This document shows, piece by piece, positions 1 through 8,443 of a stretch of DNA of 64,000 nt. Position numbers and translations under genes: made by a program. Positions within the stretch are counted from its first letter, which is position 1; each line of letters begins with the position of its first letter. Origin of the DNA: Streptomyces sp. F001 (lineage in GTDB: Bacteria > Actinomycetota > Actinomycetes > Streptomycetales > Streptomycetaceae); contig NZ_QZWF01000001.1 in assembly GCF_004187715.1 (NCBI RefSeq), positions 496,001-560,000 on the forward strand, given 5' to 3'. The notes under the pieces are model-generated. The model was given only the letters and a program-made list of their open reading frames with translations, did not search any database and was not told the origin of the DNA.

Positions 1-1098
1 GCGGAGCGGTGCGGACGGCAGGACCCCGGCGAGAAGATGGGCGGCGCCGGGATAGGGATCGGCGTGGGCGGCTGGGGCATGGTCGAGCGCCTGACGATCA
101 CCGCCTGCACGGCGGTCGGCAACGGCACCAACGGCATCTTCGTGGAGTTGCAGCAGGAGCACTGGCCGCCACCCCGCGGCATCCGCATCACCGCCTGTCA
201 CGCCGAGGACAACCGGTTCGGCATCTCCGACTGGGGAGCCGACGGTCTGCTGGTGACCTCGTCGACGATGCTGGCCAATCACGAGGCGGGGTTCGACGTG
301 TCCTCCCAGGGCACATCGGGCATCGGCGGGCGCGGCGGCATCGTCACCGGCTGTGTGATCGACGGCAATGTGCGCGACGGCCTCGGGATCGGCAACACTC
401 CCGGCCCCTACGCCTTCCGCGGCAACCGGATCAGCAACAACGGTCGGTACGGGTACTGGGAGCACAATCTCGCGGGCGGCGACCAGGAAGCGGCAGCAGA
501 CATCGTGCTGGAGTCCAACGACATCCGGGACAACGCGCTCGACGGTGTCCGTATCGACGCCGGCCTGCGGGATCCGGCCGTCCTCGGCAACCGGATCCGC
601 AACAACGGCCGCCGCGCCGCGCCGGTGGCATCGGGTGGCGGTGCCGGGGTGCGCTTCAGTCGGCTGTCCATGATCGACGAGAACGCCGACTGGCCGCCGG
701 ACGGGCATCGCGGCAAACAGCTGACGGTGGGCGCCCAGCACGCCGTGGTCACGTTCAACACAGAAACAGAAATCCGCCTGGCGCCTGTGCGGCCGGGGGC
801 AGGAACGGCCTGGATCGACGGCACGCCGGAGCCGGGCTCCCCGTACCGGCTGCCCGGTTCCCCGGCGCCGCGGGCCGGAATCACCACCGCCGCCACCGTC
901 TGCGGACCGCACATGCACAGCAACCGGATCTGGGACGACCAACGGCCCAGGACTCAGACCCACGCCCTCTGGATCACAGACACAGGCAGCTGGAGGGGCG
1001 GACGCGTGGCCGGCAACGACTTCAGGGACAACGCGTCGGCGGCCACGCGCTTCGACACCGCTCCCGTCGACGGCCGGTGGCACGACAATGAGTCATGA
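1..1098 (+). CDS. Right-handed beta-helix repeat protein, C-terminal part
   Basis: The reading frame is open from the first base of the window, so the gene almost certainly starts upstream; an internal ATG at 37 exists but has no special claim. The protein shows repeating short strands with Asn/Gly turns such as GNRISNNGRYGY, SNDIRDNALDGVRID and GNRIRNNG, the pattern of a parallel beta-helix (pectate lyase or NosD-like fold). Such proteins usually bind or cleave polysaccharide or act at the cell surface, but no catalytic motif can be assigned here. It ends 53 bp from the convergent FAD oxidoreductase gene. The neighbouring pyruvyltransferase makes a surface-glycan role conceivable, which is inference only. 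Confidence 0.7.
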   Translation, partial: AERCGRQDPGEKMGGAGIGIGVGGWGMVERLTITACTAVGNGTNGIFVELQQEHWPPPRGIRITACHAEDNRFGISDWGADGLLVTSSTMLANHEAGFDVSSQGTSGIGGRGGIVTGCVIDGNVRDGLGIGNTPGPYAFRGNRISNNGRYGYWEHNLAGGDQEAAADIVLESNDIRDNALDGVRIDAGLRDPAVLGNRIRNNGRRAAPVASGGGAGVRFSRLSMIDENADWPPDGHRGKQLTVGAQHAVVTFNTETEIRLAPVRPGAGTAWIDGTPEPGSPYRLPGSPAPRAGITTAATVCGPHMHSNRIWDDQRPRTQTHALWITDTGSWRGGRVAGNDFRDNASAATRFDTAPVDGRWHDNES

Positions 1099-1151
1099 AC
1101 CGCGGCTTACCGCCGTTGAACGGCTGCCGGTACGCCGTCCGTGGCGCAGCA

Positions 1152-2612
1152 TCAGCGGGGCTGCGGCGCGGGTGCGTCGGCCTCGATGTCCAGTCGGGCT
1201 CCCTGGCGCAGGAGTTCCTGCTGGACGAGGTGGTACGGCACGTCGCGCGGGCTGCGGCCGAGGCGGGTGGCCAACGCGGCGCAGACGCCTGCCGCCTGGC
1301 CGGTCGCCATGGCGATGGGCATCACACGGTAGGAGGAATGTGCCACGTGCGAGCCGGAGATGCAGCGCCCGGCAACGAGCAGTCGGTCCGTTTCGCGGGG
1401 CAGCAGACAGCGCAGCGGGATGTCGTAGAACCGCCCACGGGGGACACGTTTGAGGACGGTGCCGCTTCCCCTCGGGTTGTGGATGTCGACGGGATAGGCG
1501 CCGTGTGCGACGGCATCGGGGAAGGACCGCGCGGCCAGGATGTCGTGGCCGGTCAGGTGGTAGTCGCCGAGGATGCGGCGCGTCTCCCGTACGCCGACCT
1601 GGGTGCCGCTCTGCACGACGTACGACTGCTCGAAGCCCGGTACGTGCAGGCGCAGGAAGCGTTCGATCTGCTCCAGTTGGCGGCGGGCGACGTACTCGGC
1701 GCGGCTGAGGTCCCACACGTCGATGCCGAGCGCTCGCGTGACGCGGGTGCTGTTGACGCTGACCTCACGGGGGTGTGGTGTGCCGAAGAACAGGATGTCC
1801 TCGCGGGGCAGGCGCAGTTCGCCGGACTTCGTGGCCTCCTCGACGAGGTCCCACAGGCCGTGCACGCCCCGCCACTGGTCGGGATGCTCGTGGACGTACT
1901 CGGCGAACCGCGGCCGCAGGAAGTCGACGACCCGGAACATGAGCGTCATGGGCTGCACCAGCCCGTCCTCCGGGCGGCCGACCTCGCTCGGTGCTCCGCA
2001 GGCCGCGGCCACGTCGCCGTCGCCCGTGCCGTCGACGACGACATCGGCGTCGATCACCACCGGACCGGACTTGGTCTCGAAGACAACCCGCCAGCCCTCG
2101 CCGTCGTCGAGAGGCAGCGCGGCGGAGGCGAAGGAGTGGAAGAGCATGCGTACGCCCGCCTCGTCGAGCAGATCGAGGAGGACGAGTTTGAAGATCTCCG
2201 GGTCGAAGGGCACGGTGTAGCCGGTGTCGAGGGAGGGCGGGGTGCAGCCGCCGCGCTCGTCCAGCCGTTCCAGCAGCCGCCACAGAAAGCCGGCGACCAC
2301 CGCCTCGCCCTCGCCGTGATCGGTGGGCAGCAGCCGGTCCCCCTCCTCACCGGGCCCGGCGAACACGGCCTGTTTCTGCTCGTTGTGGAACGACATCAGG
2401 GGCATGACGAGTGCCACGGTGGCGTTGCCGCCGAGGAAGCCGTAGCGCTCCACCAGCACGACGTCGGCCCCTGCGTCGGCCGCCGCGTGTGCCGCCGCGG
2501 TTCCGGCCGGGCCGCCGCCGACGACGAGGACCTCCGTCCGGCCCGCGTGGTGGGCGGAACGTGGAGGCAGGGTGATGGTCCGGGGCTGTGGCGGTCGTTC
2601 CAGGATCGGCAT
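1152..2612 (-). CDS. FAD-dependent oxidoreductase (PF12831-like)
   Basis: A 486-residue protein with an N-terminal dinucleotide-binding fold: the GGGPAGTAAAHAA motif near residue 32 followed by an acidic strand end and GFLGGNAT, typical of the FAD-dependent oxidoreductase family PF12831. A later TGDGD motif and the C-terminal GRCISGSHVAHSSYRVMPIA with ATGQAAG complete the FAD-binding signature. The substrate is unknown. It lies 63 bp downstream of the pyruvyltransferase gene on the same strand and is probably cotranscribed with it. The ATG at 2612 has only a weak ribosome-binding site, consistent with expression from an operon mRNA. Confidence 0.85.
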   Translation of the reverse strand: MPILERPPQPRTITLPPRSAHHAGRTEVLVVGGGPAGTAAAHAAADAGADVVLVERYGFLGGNATVALVMPLMSFHNEQKQAVFAGPGEEGDRLLPTDHGEGEAVVAGFLWRLLERLDERGGCTPPSLDTGYTVPFDPEIFKLVLLDLLDEAGVRMLFHSFASAALPLDDGEGWRVVFETKSGPVVIDADVVVDGTGDGDVAAACGAPSEVGRPEDGLVQPMTLMFRVVDFLRPRFAEYVHEHPDQWRGVHGLWDLVEEATKSGELRLPREDILFFGTPHPREVSVNSTRVTRALGIDVWDLSRAEYVARRQLEQIERFLRLHVPGFEQSYVVQSGTQVGVRETRRILGDYHLTGHDILAARSFPDAVAHGAYPVDIHNPRGSGTVLKRVPRGRFYDIPLRCLLPRETDRLLVAGRCISGSHVAHSSYRVMPIAMATGQAAGVCAALATRLGRSPRDVPYHLVQQELLRQGARLDIEADAPAPQPR

Positions 2613-2675
2613 CGCTATTTCCCGTCGGGTGGTTTCTCCGAGGGCGGCGGGGCGGTCTCGCCCGGGTGCGGTCCC

Positions 2676-3899
2676 TCAGGTCACGGTTCCGGTGCCCGGC
2701 CGGAGCAGATGCAGTCCGGGCTGTTCTGGACCGGCCCGGTCACCGGTCTCGTGGTCCAGGGCGTCGAGCACCGCGCCGCATCGGACGCAGGTCTCCCGGG
2801 CCAGGGCCCGCAGCTGCTGAATCCGGGCGTCGAGATCGGCGCGCCGCTGCGGGAACTCGTCCCAGAGCCGATCGACCTCGGCCAGCAGCAGCCCGGCCTG
2901 CTCGCGCGCCACCCCGACCAGGGCCGGTGCGCCCATACGCCGGGCGAAGTCGAAGACCTTGCCGGAGTAGGGCAACGGCAGCACGGGCAGTCCGGCGAGC
3001 GCGGCGAAGATCACGAAGTGCAGTCGCATGCCGACCACGAGATCGAGGTGGCTCATGAAGCCGAGGACCTGGCCGGGACTGTAGATGCTGTGCAGGATCC
3101 GCCCCCGGTCCGGTGCGGTCATCCGGGACAGGACGCCGTGGGCGTGGTGCACGTCCTGCCGTTCCATCGGGACGAAGACCACATGGGCGTCGAGCCGCCG
3201 TACGAGGAAGTCGGCGACGTCGGCGAGGAGCGCGTGGTAGTCGCTCTCGTCGAGTTTCTCCGCCGCCCGGCCCGGTTCGCGCACCGACATCCCCACCAGC
3301 CGGGTCGCGGCGGGAATGCCCTCCTGCCGCATCATCTGCTCGGTGAAGGGCTCGGGCGGCAGCAGCAGCGCCGGGTCGGCGGTGACCGTGAGATCGCGTT
3401 CGAGCCCGGCCTCCTCCAGTACGAGCCGTGATTCCTCGTCCCGCACGACGACCTCGTCCATCACCGGCAGCACGGCGCGCACCGCCTCCCGGTCGTCCGC
3501 CTCGCGCAGCGGGCCCGCGCCGATGGCGTAGGCGAAGGTACGCACACCGCGGGTCTGGGCCGCCCGCACCAGCCGCAGGTAACGGCGGGCCTCGCCGTCG
3601 TAGAGGATGCCGCCGCCGCCGAGCACCAGCACATCCAGGCCGGACAGAACGTCGAGGACCTGTTTCTGCGGGACGCCTTCCCAGTCCACCACCTGGTCGG
3701 CGGTCGGCTGGTGGGCGCGGGTGTGCTCGGCGTTCCGGCTGAAGACGACGAGCCGGGCGTGCGGGCGGTGGCTGCGCAGGCAGCTCATGACACAGGTCAG
3801 GATGGCCTCGTCGCCCAGGTTGAAGCCGCCGTACGAGCCGAGCAGGCCGATGTGCGGGGCCGGTCCCCCGGGCCGCGGACGCTGTGTGGTGGTGGTCAT
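2676..3899 (-). CDS. Polysaccharide pyruvyl transferase family protein
   Basis: A 407-residue protein related to CsaB-type pyruvyl transferases, which transfer pyruvate from PEP as a ketal onto sugars of surface polymers. The diagnostic N-terminal stretch is LLGSYGGFNLGDEAIL near residue 20, followed by VLVLGGGGILYDGE near 75 and AYAIGAGPL near 103; the C-terminal half carries GMRLHFVIFAALAGLP. The frame is open further upstream to 4157, but ATG 3899 is preceded by AGGAG at good spacing and the family's N-terminus starts here. It is the probable first gene of a two-gene operon with the FAD oxidoreductase. The acceptor sugar is unknown. Upstream lies a decayed region. Confidence 0.85.
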   Translation of the reverse strand: MTTTTQRPRPGGPAPHIGLLGSYGGFNLGDEAILTCVMSCLRSHRPHARLVVFSRNAEHTRAHQPTADQVVDWEGVPQKQVLDVLSGLDVLVLGGGGILYDGEARRYLRLVRAAQTRGVRTFAYAIGAGPLREADDREAVRAVLPVMDEVVVRDEESRLVLEEAGLERDLTVTADPALLLPPEPFTEQMMRQEGIPAATRLVGMSVREPGRAAEKLDESDYHALLADVADFLVRRLDAHVVFVPMERQDVHHAHGVLSRMTAPDRGRILHSIYSPGQVLGFMSHLDLVVGMRLHFVIFAALAGLPVLPLPYSGKVFDFARRMGAPALVGVAREQAGLLLAEVDRLWDEFPQRRADLDARIQQLRALARETCVRCGAVLDALDHETGDRAGPEQPGLHLLRPGTGTVT

Positions 3900-4159
3900 C
3901 CGGAACTCCTGTTCCGTGGAGCTGAAGAGCAGGGCGTCGGTCCGGACAGCTCTGCGGGCGCGGCGGGGAAGCGGTCGGAGTCTGGCGGGTCGCTGCCACG
4001 GGGTCGGGCCCGAGTTACCGCCACGACTCAGGAGAAACCCCCTCGCTGCGGTGCTTTCCGGCGGCAGCGGACAGGGAAGCAGGCGGGAGGCCGTCGGCGC
4101 CGGCAGCGGGCTGCGCCACCGCGGGATCTTCGCCCGGCGGCCCACTCCTGCGCTCATCC

Positions 4160-4480
4160 TTCCATGGGACCACGATCGGCACCATCGCAGTAACTGGCGG
4201 CGGCCGCGAGAGCGGTGCCGGCGGCTCCGGGATCGAGCTGCGACCCGTTGGGAAACCGGCGTCGCATGTCAACAGCTCGCACGGGCCGGGCGCCCGGGAC
4301 CGCCTGAACGCGGCCATCGCGAAGGCCGCCGCCCGCTTCATGGTCACCCACGCCCGGGCGGCGCAAGCGTCGGTGATCTATCTGGAGGATCTGCGGGACA
4401 TGGAGGCCCGCAGCAAGGGCCGTACCCGCAACACCCGCCTCTCCGCCTCGGTACGCGGACAGATCGTTGCGGACGTAGCT
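4160..4480 (+). pseudogene. TnpB-like (IS200/IS605-type) protein remnant
   Basis: The second forward frame reads through this stretch into residues typical of the C-terminal half of TnpB-related proteins of streptomycetes: GIELRPVGKPASHVNSSH, RDRLNAAIAKAAARF, then ASVIYLEDLRDMEAR, RTRNTRLSASVRGQIV. The frame has no start codon with a binding site, and after about 4480 the similarity dissolves into Pro-rich nonsense before the zinc-finger and final catalytic Asp region. Only about 107 codons of an expected several hundred remain. No terminal inverted ends, hairpins or TnpA gene can be seen. This is a degraded fragment of a mobile-element nuclease family, not a working gene. Confidence 0.7.
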
Positions 4481-4849
4481 GGACCACCCGGTCCAGCACC
4501 CCCACCCGGACCCGCCACCCCGACGGACCGCAGGTCTGGCCTGCGCCGGACCGAACGAAGGCGGGCCTGACGAGAAACCGCCCTGTGCCCAGGCAGCGAC
4601 GCAGGGCCCCCGCCCGCGCCACCAGCAACAGCATCAGCTGGCCCGGGTGACAAGCGTCCGGCGGGGCGGACGCCCCCACCACCCACCCACCGCAGCCGGC
4701 GGTGGCGCGGGCGGCAGGCACCGCACACGATGAGCCCCCGACCGGCATCAGCCACGCGGGGCCGGACTCGGCGCAGGCTTCCACCTGCACACCCACGCCA
4801 CCTCCACCCGACACCGGGCAGGGCGGCACGGTCAGCCGGGACCCTTTCC
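4481..4849. other. Non-coding, decayed stretch
   Basis: About 370 bp between two pseudogenes. The open frames here are Pro/Arg-rich GC artefacts without start sites or recognisable domains. No promoter, repeat or RNA is apparent. It is probably degraded sequence belonging to the same decayed accessory patch as the TnpB and glycosyltransferase remnants. Confidence 0.5.
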
Positions 4850-5445
4850 CACCGGGGCGAACACAAAGCCCCACCCACACCGGTGAGCCGTCGCGGGTCG
4901 GTGCGGCCGCCGAGGTCGACCGCCGTGGCGCCGCTGACATACCGGGTCAGGGCGGTCTCCTCCGGTCCGCCGGTGACGACGACGCGATGGCCGGCATCGG
5001 CGAGCTCGGCAACGGCCTCGGAACAGCGGTCCGGGGTCCACGCGTCGGCCCCTGGGGGTACGACGGCGTAAGGGCCGTTGCCCGTGAGGCCCGTGGTGTC
5101 GGGCGGCGGGATCACGCGCAGCCGTCCGTCATCACCCGCCCTGGGCAGGAAGCCCATCGCGGCAGCCGTGTCGAGGGCCGCCGCGGCCTCGTCCTGGCCC
5201 GGCAGGCGTCGGTGGCCGGCATCGAGGAGGCCGTCGTCGCCGTCCGCGCCGTCGGCACCGATCCGGCGCACCCGTGCCATCTCCGCAGCAGCCGCGCGGT
5301 GGGCCACGGACTGCGCCCCTGCGCTGCGAGGACGAGCGCCACGTCGTAGCAGGCCTCGCGCAGGACCCGCAGGGAGCCCTCGCCGTCCGTCCGGTCCCGG
5401 CGGCTCCCAGGGCGCGTCCCATGCGAGAACGTCATCGGCGTCATG
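4850..5445 (-). pseudogene. Glycosyltransferase family 9 (heptosyltransferase-like) pseudogene
   Basis: Pieces of a GT9 protein can be read in order on the minus strand but in different frames: DDVLAWDAPWEPP (near 5440), then REACYDVALVLAAQ and SPWPTARLLRRW in another frame (near 5350-5290), then back to MARVRRIG, MGFLPRAGDDGRLRV, YAVVPPGADAWTPDRCSEAV and HRVVVTGGPEE, ending at DLGGRTDPRRLTGV (near 4875). A further frame change gives GFVFAPVGKGPG, resembling the family's SLFAPV motif, which would mean an internal deletion of the acceptor/donor loop. At least three frame changes and loss of both ends show an inactive gene. Its original role was probably in surface polysaccharide synthesis. Confidence 0.7.
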
Positions 5446-5787
5446 AGCACAACCTTCCTTCCGCCGATAAGGACGGACGGGGCTGTTCGAGTGCCCCACA
5501 GAGTCGCTTTCATACCCGCCGCCCGATAGGGGAGTGCCCCATGGTGCTGCGCTTGACAGCGGCCTGGCGACGACACTCCGCACCCACCCTGCACGTCGCT
5601 CTTGTCCCCGGCCGGGTCGGCCGCTCGCACGTCGACCGGGCGTCGGCGCCCACCCCTGACCACCGCCAACAGCACGCGTTCTCCCACCCGTTCTCGCGCG
5701 GTCGGGTCCCCGTCACCCCCTCGGACACGGTCGCCTGGTGCACTTCCCCCGCGTCCTGAGACAGTTGACGAGACCTCAGGGGGATCT
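5446..5787. other. Gene-free spacer before the phosphodiester glycosidase gene
   Basis: About 340 bp without a credible gene. A 10-bp direct repeat, GAGTGCCCCA, occurs near 5490 and again near 5531. A consensus -35 hexamer TTGACA sits at 5553-5558, but no good -10 partner was found. The segment may contain the promoter of the gene that starts at 5788. Confidence 0.4.
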
Positions 5788-7026
5788 GTGACGCGTCGTC
5801 AGAAGCGGTTCGGAGCAGGCAGAACGTTACTGGCATTACTCACGGCACTCGGCGCGCTGGCCGGAGCGGCCCTGGTGGGGGCGGCACCGGCCGGCGCCGC
5901 TGAGGACGCGACCCGGATCGCACCGGGCGTCGTCTACCGGGAACTCGACATCCAGGCGGCCAGGGGACCGACGCACGCCCATGTACTGAGCGTCGACCTG
6001 CGCGACCCTCGGGTGCGCCTCGACCTGCTGTACCCCGGAGCGGTGGCCGCACGGGCGACCGTCTCCCAACTCGCCGACGCCCGGGGGGCCGTCGCCGGGG
6101 TCAACGGGGACTTCTTCAACATCACCGAGGTCCAGCACCCGGGCGTGCAGGCAACCGGCGCCAGCGTCGGACCGGTGATCGCACGCGGCACGGCACTGAA
6201 GGCGGCGGTGCCGAACGGCCAGCGTTTCGGTCCCGCACTGCCGCCGGGCACGAGCACCAAGGACGTCGTGGGCGTCGGGGTCGACCGGCGGGCCCGGCTG
6301 GACAGCCTGGCGCTGGACGGCGCGGTCACCACGCCTGCGGTGCGACTGCCGCTCGGCGGGCTCAACCAGTACGCGTTGCCGGTGGGCTCGGTCGGCGCGT
6401 TCACCTCGGCCTGGGGCAGCGCCTCCCGGGTGCGTGCCACGTGCGGCACGGACACCGACCGGGCGGCGCCGTGCAGCGCGGACACCTACGAGGTGACGGT
6501 CAGGGACGGTCGGGTGGTGTCGGCCGCGGACACTCCTGGAAGCGGCCCGATCGTCGAGGGGACCACCGTGCTGGTGGGCCGGGAGGCGGGTGCCCAGCAG
6601 CTGCGGAAGTTCTCGACGGGCGAGCCCGTGCAGGTACGCCACCGGCTGGTCGCGCAGAAGTCGTGGGTCCCGTACCGCTTCGCTCTCGGCGGCTATCCGG
6701 TCCTCAGGGACGGCCTGCCGTTGGCCGGCCTGGACGACCGGACCTCGGCCGTACGCACGGCCGTGGGCATCGCGGACGGCGGGCGTCGGGTGCTGCTGCT
6801 GGCGGTGGACGGTGCGCCGGAGTACCGCACCGGTCTGACGATCGCCGAAGTGGCCGACGCCATGCGACAGCTGGGCTCGGTGGACGCCTTCAGCCTGGAC
6901 GGCGGCGGTTCGTCGACGCTGGTCGCCCGCACGCCGGGCGCGGGCGGTGTGTCCGTGCGCAATCACCCCACCGACGGAGTGGAGCGCCCGGTTCCGAACG
7001 GCATCGGGGTCTTCTCCACGGGCTGA
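5788..7026 (+). CDS. Secreted phosphodiester glycosidase family protein (NAGPA-like, PF09992)
   Basis: A 412-residue exported protein. The GTG at 5788 follows a strong AGGGGGA site; upstream codons in the same frame are not protein-like. Residues 1-39 form a signal peptide (RRQKR, a hydrophobic LLALLTALGALAG core, then AGA-type cleavage). The mature part carries the family hallmarks GAVAGVNGDFFNITE (near residue 110) and the C-terminal SLDGGGSSTLV, known from the human uncovering enzyme NAGPA and the sporulation protein YngK. These enzymes cleave sugar-phosphodiester links. A role in processing extracellular glycan phosphodiesters is inferred. It stands alone, convergent with the small membrane-protein gene 21 bp away. 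Confidence 0.85.
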   Translation: MTRRQKRFGAGRTLLALLTALGALAGAALVGAAPAGAAEDATRIAPGVVYRELDIQAARGPTHAHVLSVDLRDPRVRLDLLYPGAVAARATVSQLADARGAVAGVNGDFFNITEVQHPGVQATGASVGPVIARGTALKAAVPNGQRFGPALPPGTSTKDVVGVGVDRRARLDSLALDGAVTTPAVRLPLGGLNQYALPVGSVGAFTSAWGSASRVRATCGTDTDRAAPCSADTYEVTVRDGRVVSAADTPGSGPIVEGTTVLVGREAGAQQLRKFSTGEPVQVRHRLVAQKSWVPYRFALGGYPVLRDGLPLAGLDDRTSAVRTAVGIADGGRRVLLLAVDGAPEYRTGLTIAEVADAMRQLGSVDAFSLDGGGSSTLVARTPGAGGVSVRNHPTDGVERPVPNGIGVFSTG

Positions 7027-7047
7027 CCCCGCCCTTCCACGCGGTCC

Positions 7048-7242
7048 TCACGGTCTCAGGCCGCTGACGATGTCAGCCGTGGCCGTGAGGCCGCTGTGGA
7101 TGGTCGGGGCGACGCTGGAGCTCGCGAGGTAGAAGCCGAGCAGCAGGCAGACGACCGCGTGGGTGGGCTTGAGCCCACCGTTGCGCAGAAAGATCACTGC
7201 CAGGATCAGAAGCAGCAGCACCACAGAGATGGAAATGGCCAT
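7048..7242 (-). CDS. Small actinobacterial membrane protein
   Basis: A 64-residue protein beginning MAISISVVLLLLILAVIFL, a clear transmembrane helix, followed by LRNGGLKPTHAVVCLLLGFYLASS, a second hydrophobic segment. The ATG at 7242 has an excellent GGAGGAGGT site 7 nt upstream, which decides the start against upstream codons in the same frame. Similar two-segment proteins of 60-70 residues are very common in streptomycetes, sometimes near plasmid-transfer genes, but no function is established. Nothing nearby suggests a role. Confidence 0.75.
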   Translation of the reverse strand: MAISISVVLLLLILAVIFLRNGGLKPTHAVVCLLLGFYLASSSVAPTIHSGLTATADIVSGLRP

Positions 7243-7347
7243 GGTCAACCTCCTCCGCCACGTCCACTGCGCGGCCTTCGGCCGCAAGTGTGGCGCAGCG
7301 GAGGGTTCGTCCGGGCAGCTGACATGTCCCCCGAACGTGTGGTCTCC

Positions 7348-7373
7348 AGGGCCTGATCCGCCGGACAGGCCCT
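7348..7373. repeat. Palindromic repeat copy
   Basis: An inverted repeat with perfect 8-bp arms AGGGCCTG and CAGGCCCT around a 10-nt centre ATCCGCCGGA. Read on the minus strand, its first bases form the TAG stop codon of the adjacent phosphodiesterase gene. The same sequence, with few changes, occurs at 13345-13371 and 13425-13447, and a partial copy at 62943-62956. As RNA it could form a terminator-like hairpin for the phosphodiesterase transcript. Confidence 0.7.
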
Positions 7374-8238
7374 ATGCCTGCTCGTGGGCGTCCAGGAACG
7401 CCTCCAGGCCAAGCAGGTCGTCGGTGTTGATGAAGTCGACGTCGGCGGCGAGCAGCTCGGTCCACAGCGCGTCCCGGGCGGGGCCGGCCAGGTCCGGGGT
7501 GGCCCAGAACCGCACCTTCTGCCCGCGCGAGTGCGCCGCCTGCATGATGGTCCGCAGCTTCTGCCGCTCGGCGTCGGGGAAGGCGCCCACGCCTCGCCAG
7601 GTGAAGTTCAGCGTCCAGTTGTCGCTGATCAGCGGGATGAAGGAGGCGGGCGCCGGGCTGCCGAGGTCCGCGAGCCGGCCGTCGTAGAAGGCCCGGCGCA
7701 CGGTCTGCGCCGCCATGGGCACGCGGGCCCCGCGGTCGCCGGAGATGACGGCGGTGACGGGGCCGGGGAAGACCCGGCCGTGGGCGTATGTCGTGAACAG
7801 GTGCTTGTAGCGGCGCAGATGGCGGTCGAGTTCGAGGTACGTCGAGGCGCCCTCGGTCTTGATGTCGATGAGCAGCTGCAGGGAGCCGCGGTGACCGCGG
7901 TACACCCGGCCGTGGTTGGCCTTGACGCGGGCGGCGAGGGTGTCGAGGTAGAGGGACTCCAGCGTGCGCGCCGGGTCGAGGTCCTCCGGGTCGTGGGCGA
8001 CGAGGAGCTGGTCGCCCACGAGGTAGATGTCGGCCTCGACGCTGCCGAAGCGGTGGTCGAGCGCGTCGAGGAGCGGGCGCGGGTGCTCGTAGTCGTTGTG
8101 GGCGTGGGCTCGCCACAGCGGGCGCGGGCCGTGCTTCTTCGCTTCGCCCGCGATCGCGCTCGCGCCGGGCAGGGCGACCGCGCCCGCGAGGGCGGCGCCG
8201 AGAGTGGTGAGGGCTCTGCGACGGGTGGTGAGGGCCAT
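7372..8238 (-). CDS. Exported glycerophosphodiester/PI-phosphodiesterase family protein
   Basis: A 288-residue protein with a Tat-like signal TTRRRALTTLGAALAGAVAL and an ASA cleavage region near residue 28. The mature part begins AHAHNDYEHPRPLLDALDHRF and SVEADIYLVGDQLLVAHD, the His/Glu/Asp signature of the GDPD and PI-PLC TIM-barrel superfamily; LLIDIKTEG and INTDDL follow. It likely hydrolyses glycerophosphodiesters outside the membrane for phosphate or alcohol salvage. The ATG at 8238 has a GGGAGG site. Its stop codon is embedded in a palindromic dispersed repeat. No Pho-box search could be done. Confidence 0.85.
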   Translation of the reverse strand: MALTTRRRALTTLGAALAGAVALPGASAIAGEAKKHGPRPLWRAHAHNDYEHPRPLLDALDHRFGSVEADIYLVGDQLLVAHDPEDLDPARTLESLYLDTLAARVKANHGRVYRGHRGSLQLLIDIKTEGASTYLELDRHLRRYKHLFTTYAHGRVFPGPVTAVISGDRGARVPMAAQTVRRAFYDGRLADLGSPAPASFIPLISDNWTLNFTWRGVGAFPDAERQKLRTIMQAAHSRGQKVRFWATPDLAGPARDALWTELLAADVDFINTDDLLGLEAFLDAHEQA

Positions 8239-8368
8239 GCTCTGCCTCCCTGGTGGACGGATGGAAACCCCAGCGAGTATGCGGTTCCGTAGCGCCCATG
8301 AGGCAGTCCCGAGAAGGGAGTTGGCCGGACCGCCGTCATCAGTTCACTTCACCGGACCGGGGCACACC

Positions 8369-8400
8369 GAAAAGCCCGCCCCAGGTGGGGCGGGCTTTTC
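8369..8400 (-). terminator. Perfect rho-independent terminator
   Basis: A 14-bp perfect stem (GAAAAGCCCGCCCC against its complement) around the loop AGGT, with T-rich ends on both strands. It lies 44 bp beyond the stop of the acyl-CoA dehydrogenase operon and also faces the start region of the phosphodiesterase gene. Confidence 0.9.
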
Positions 8401-8443
8401 TCGGGATTCCCGCGCGCGTCGACCGCGCTTCTCCAGGTGTACG

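Noticed and set aside
1095..3431. A 778-codon forward frame opposite the FAD oxidoreductase and pyruvyltransferase genes
   Set aside because: No domain, no ribosome-binding site, and both minus-strand genes show clear family motifs throughout the same interval.
4340..4570. A 76-codon forward frame as a free-standing small gene
   Set aside because: Its first half is the interior of a TnpB-type protein and its second half is nonsense; better explained as a remnant.
5446..5787. A short minus-strand gene in the spacer before the phosphodiester glycosidase
   Set aside because: Frames here have no family resemblance or ribosome-binding site; the nearest recognisable residues belong to the broken GT9 gene.
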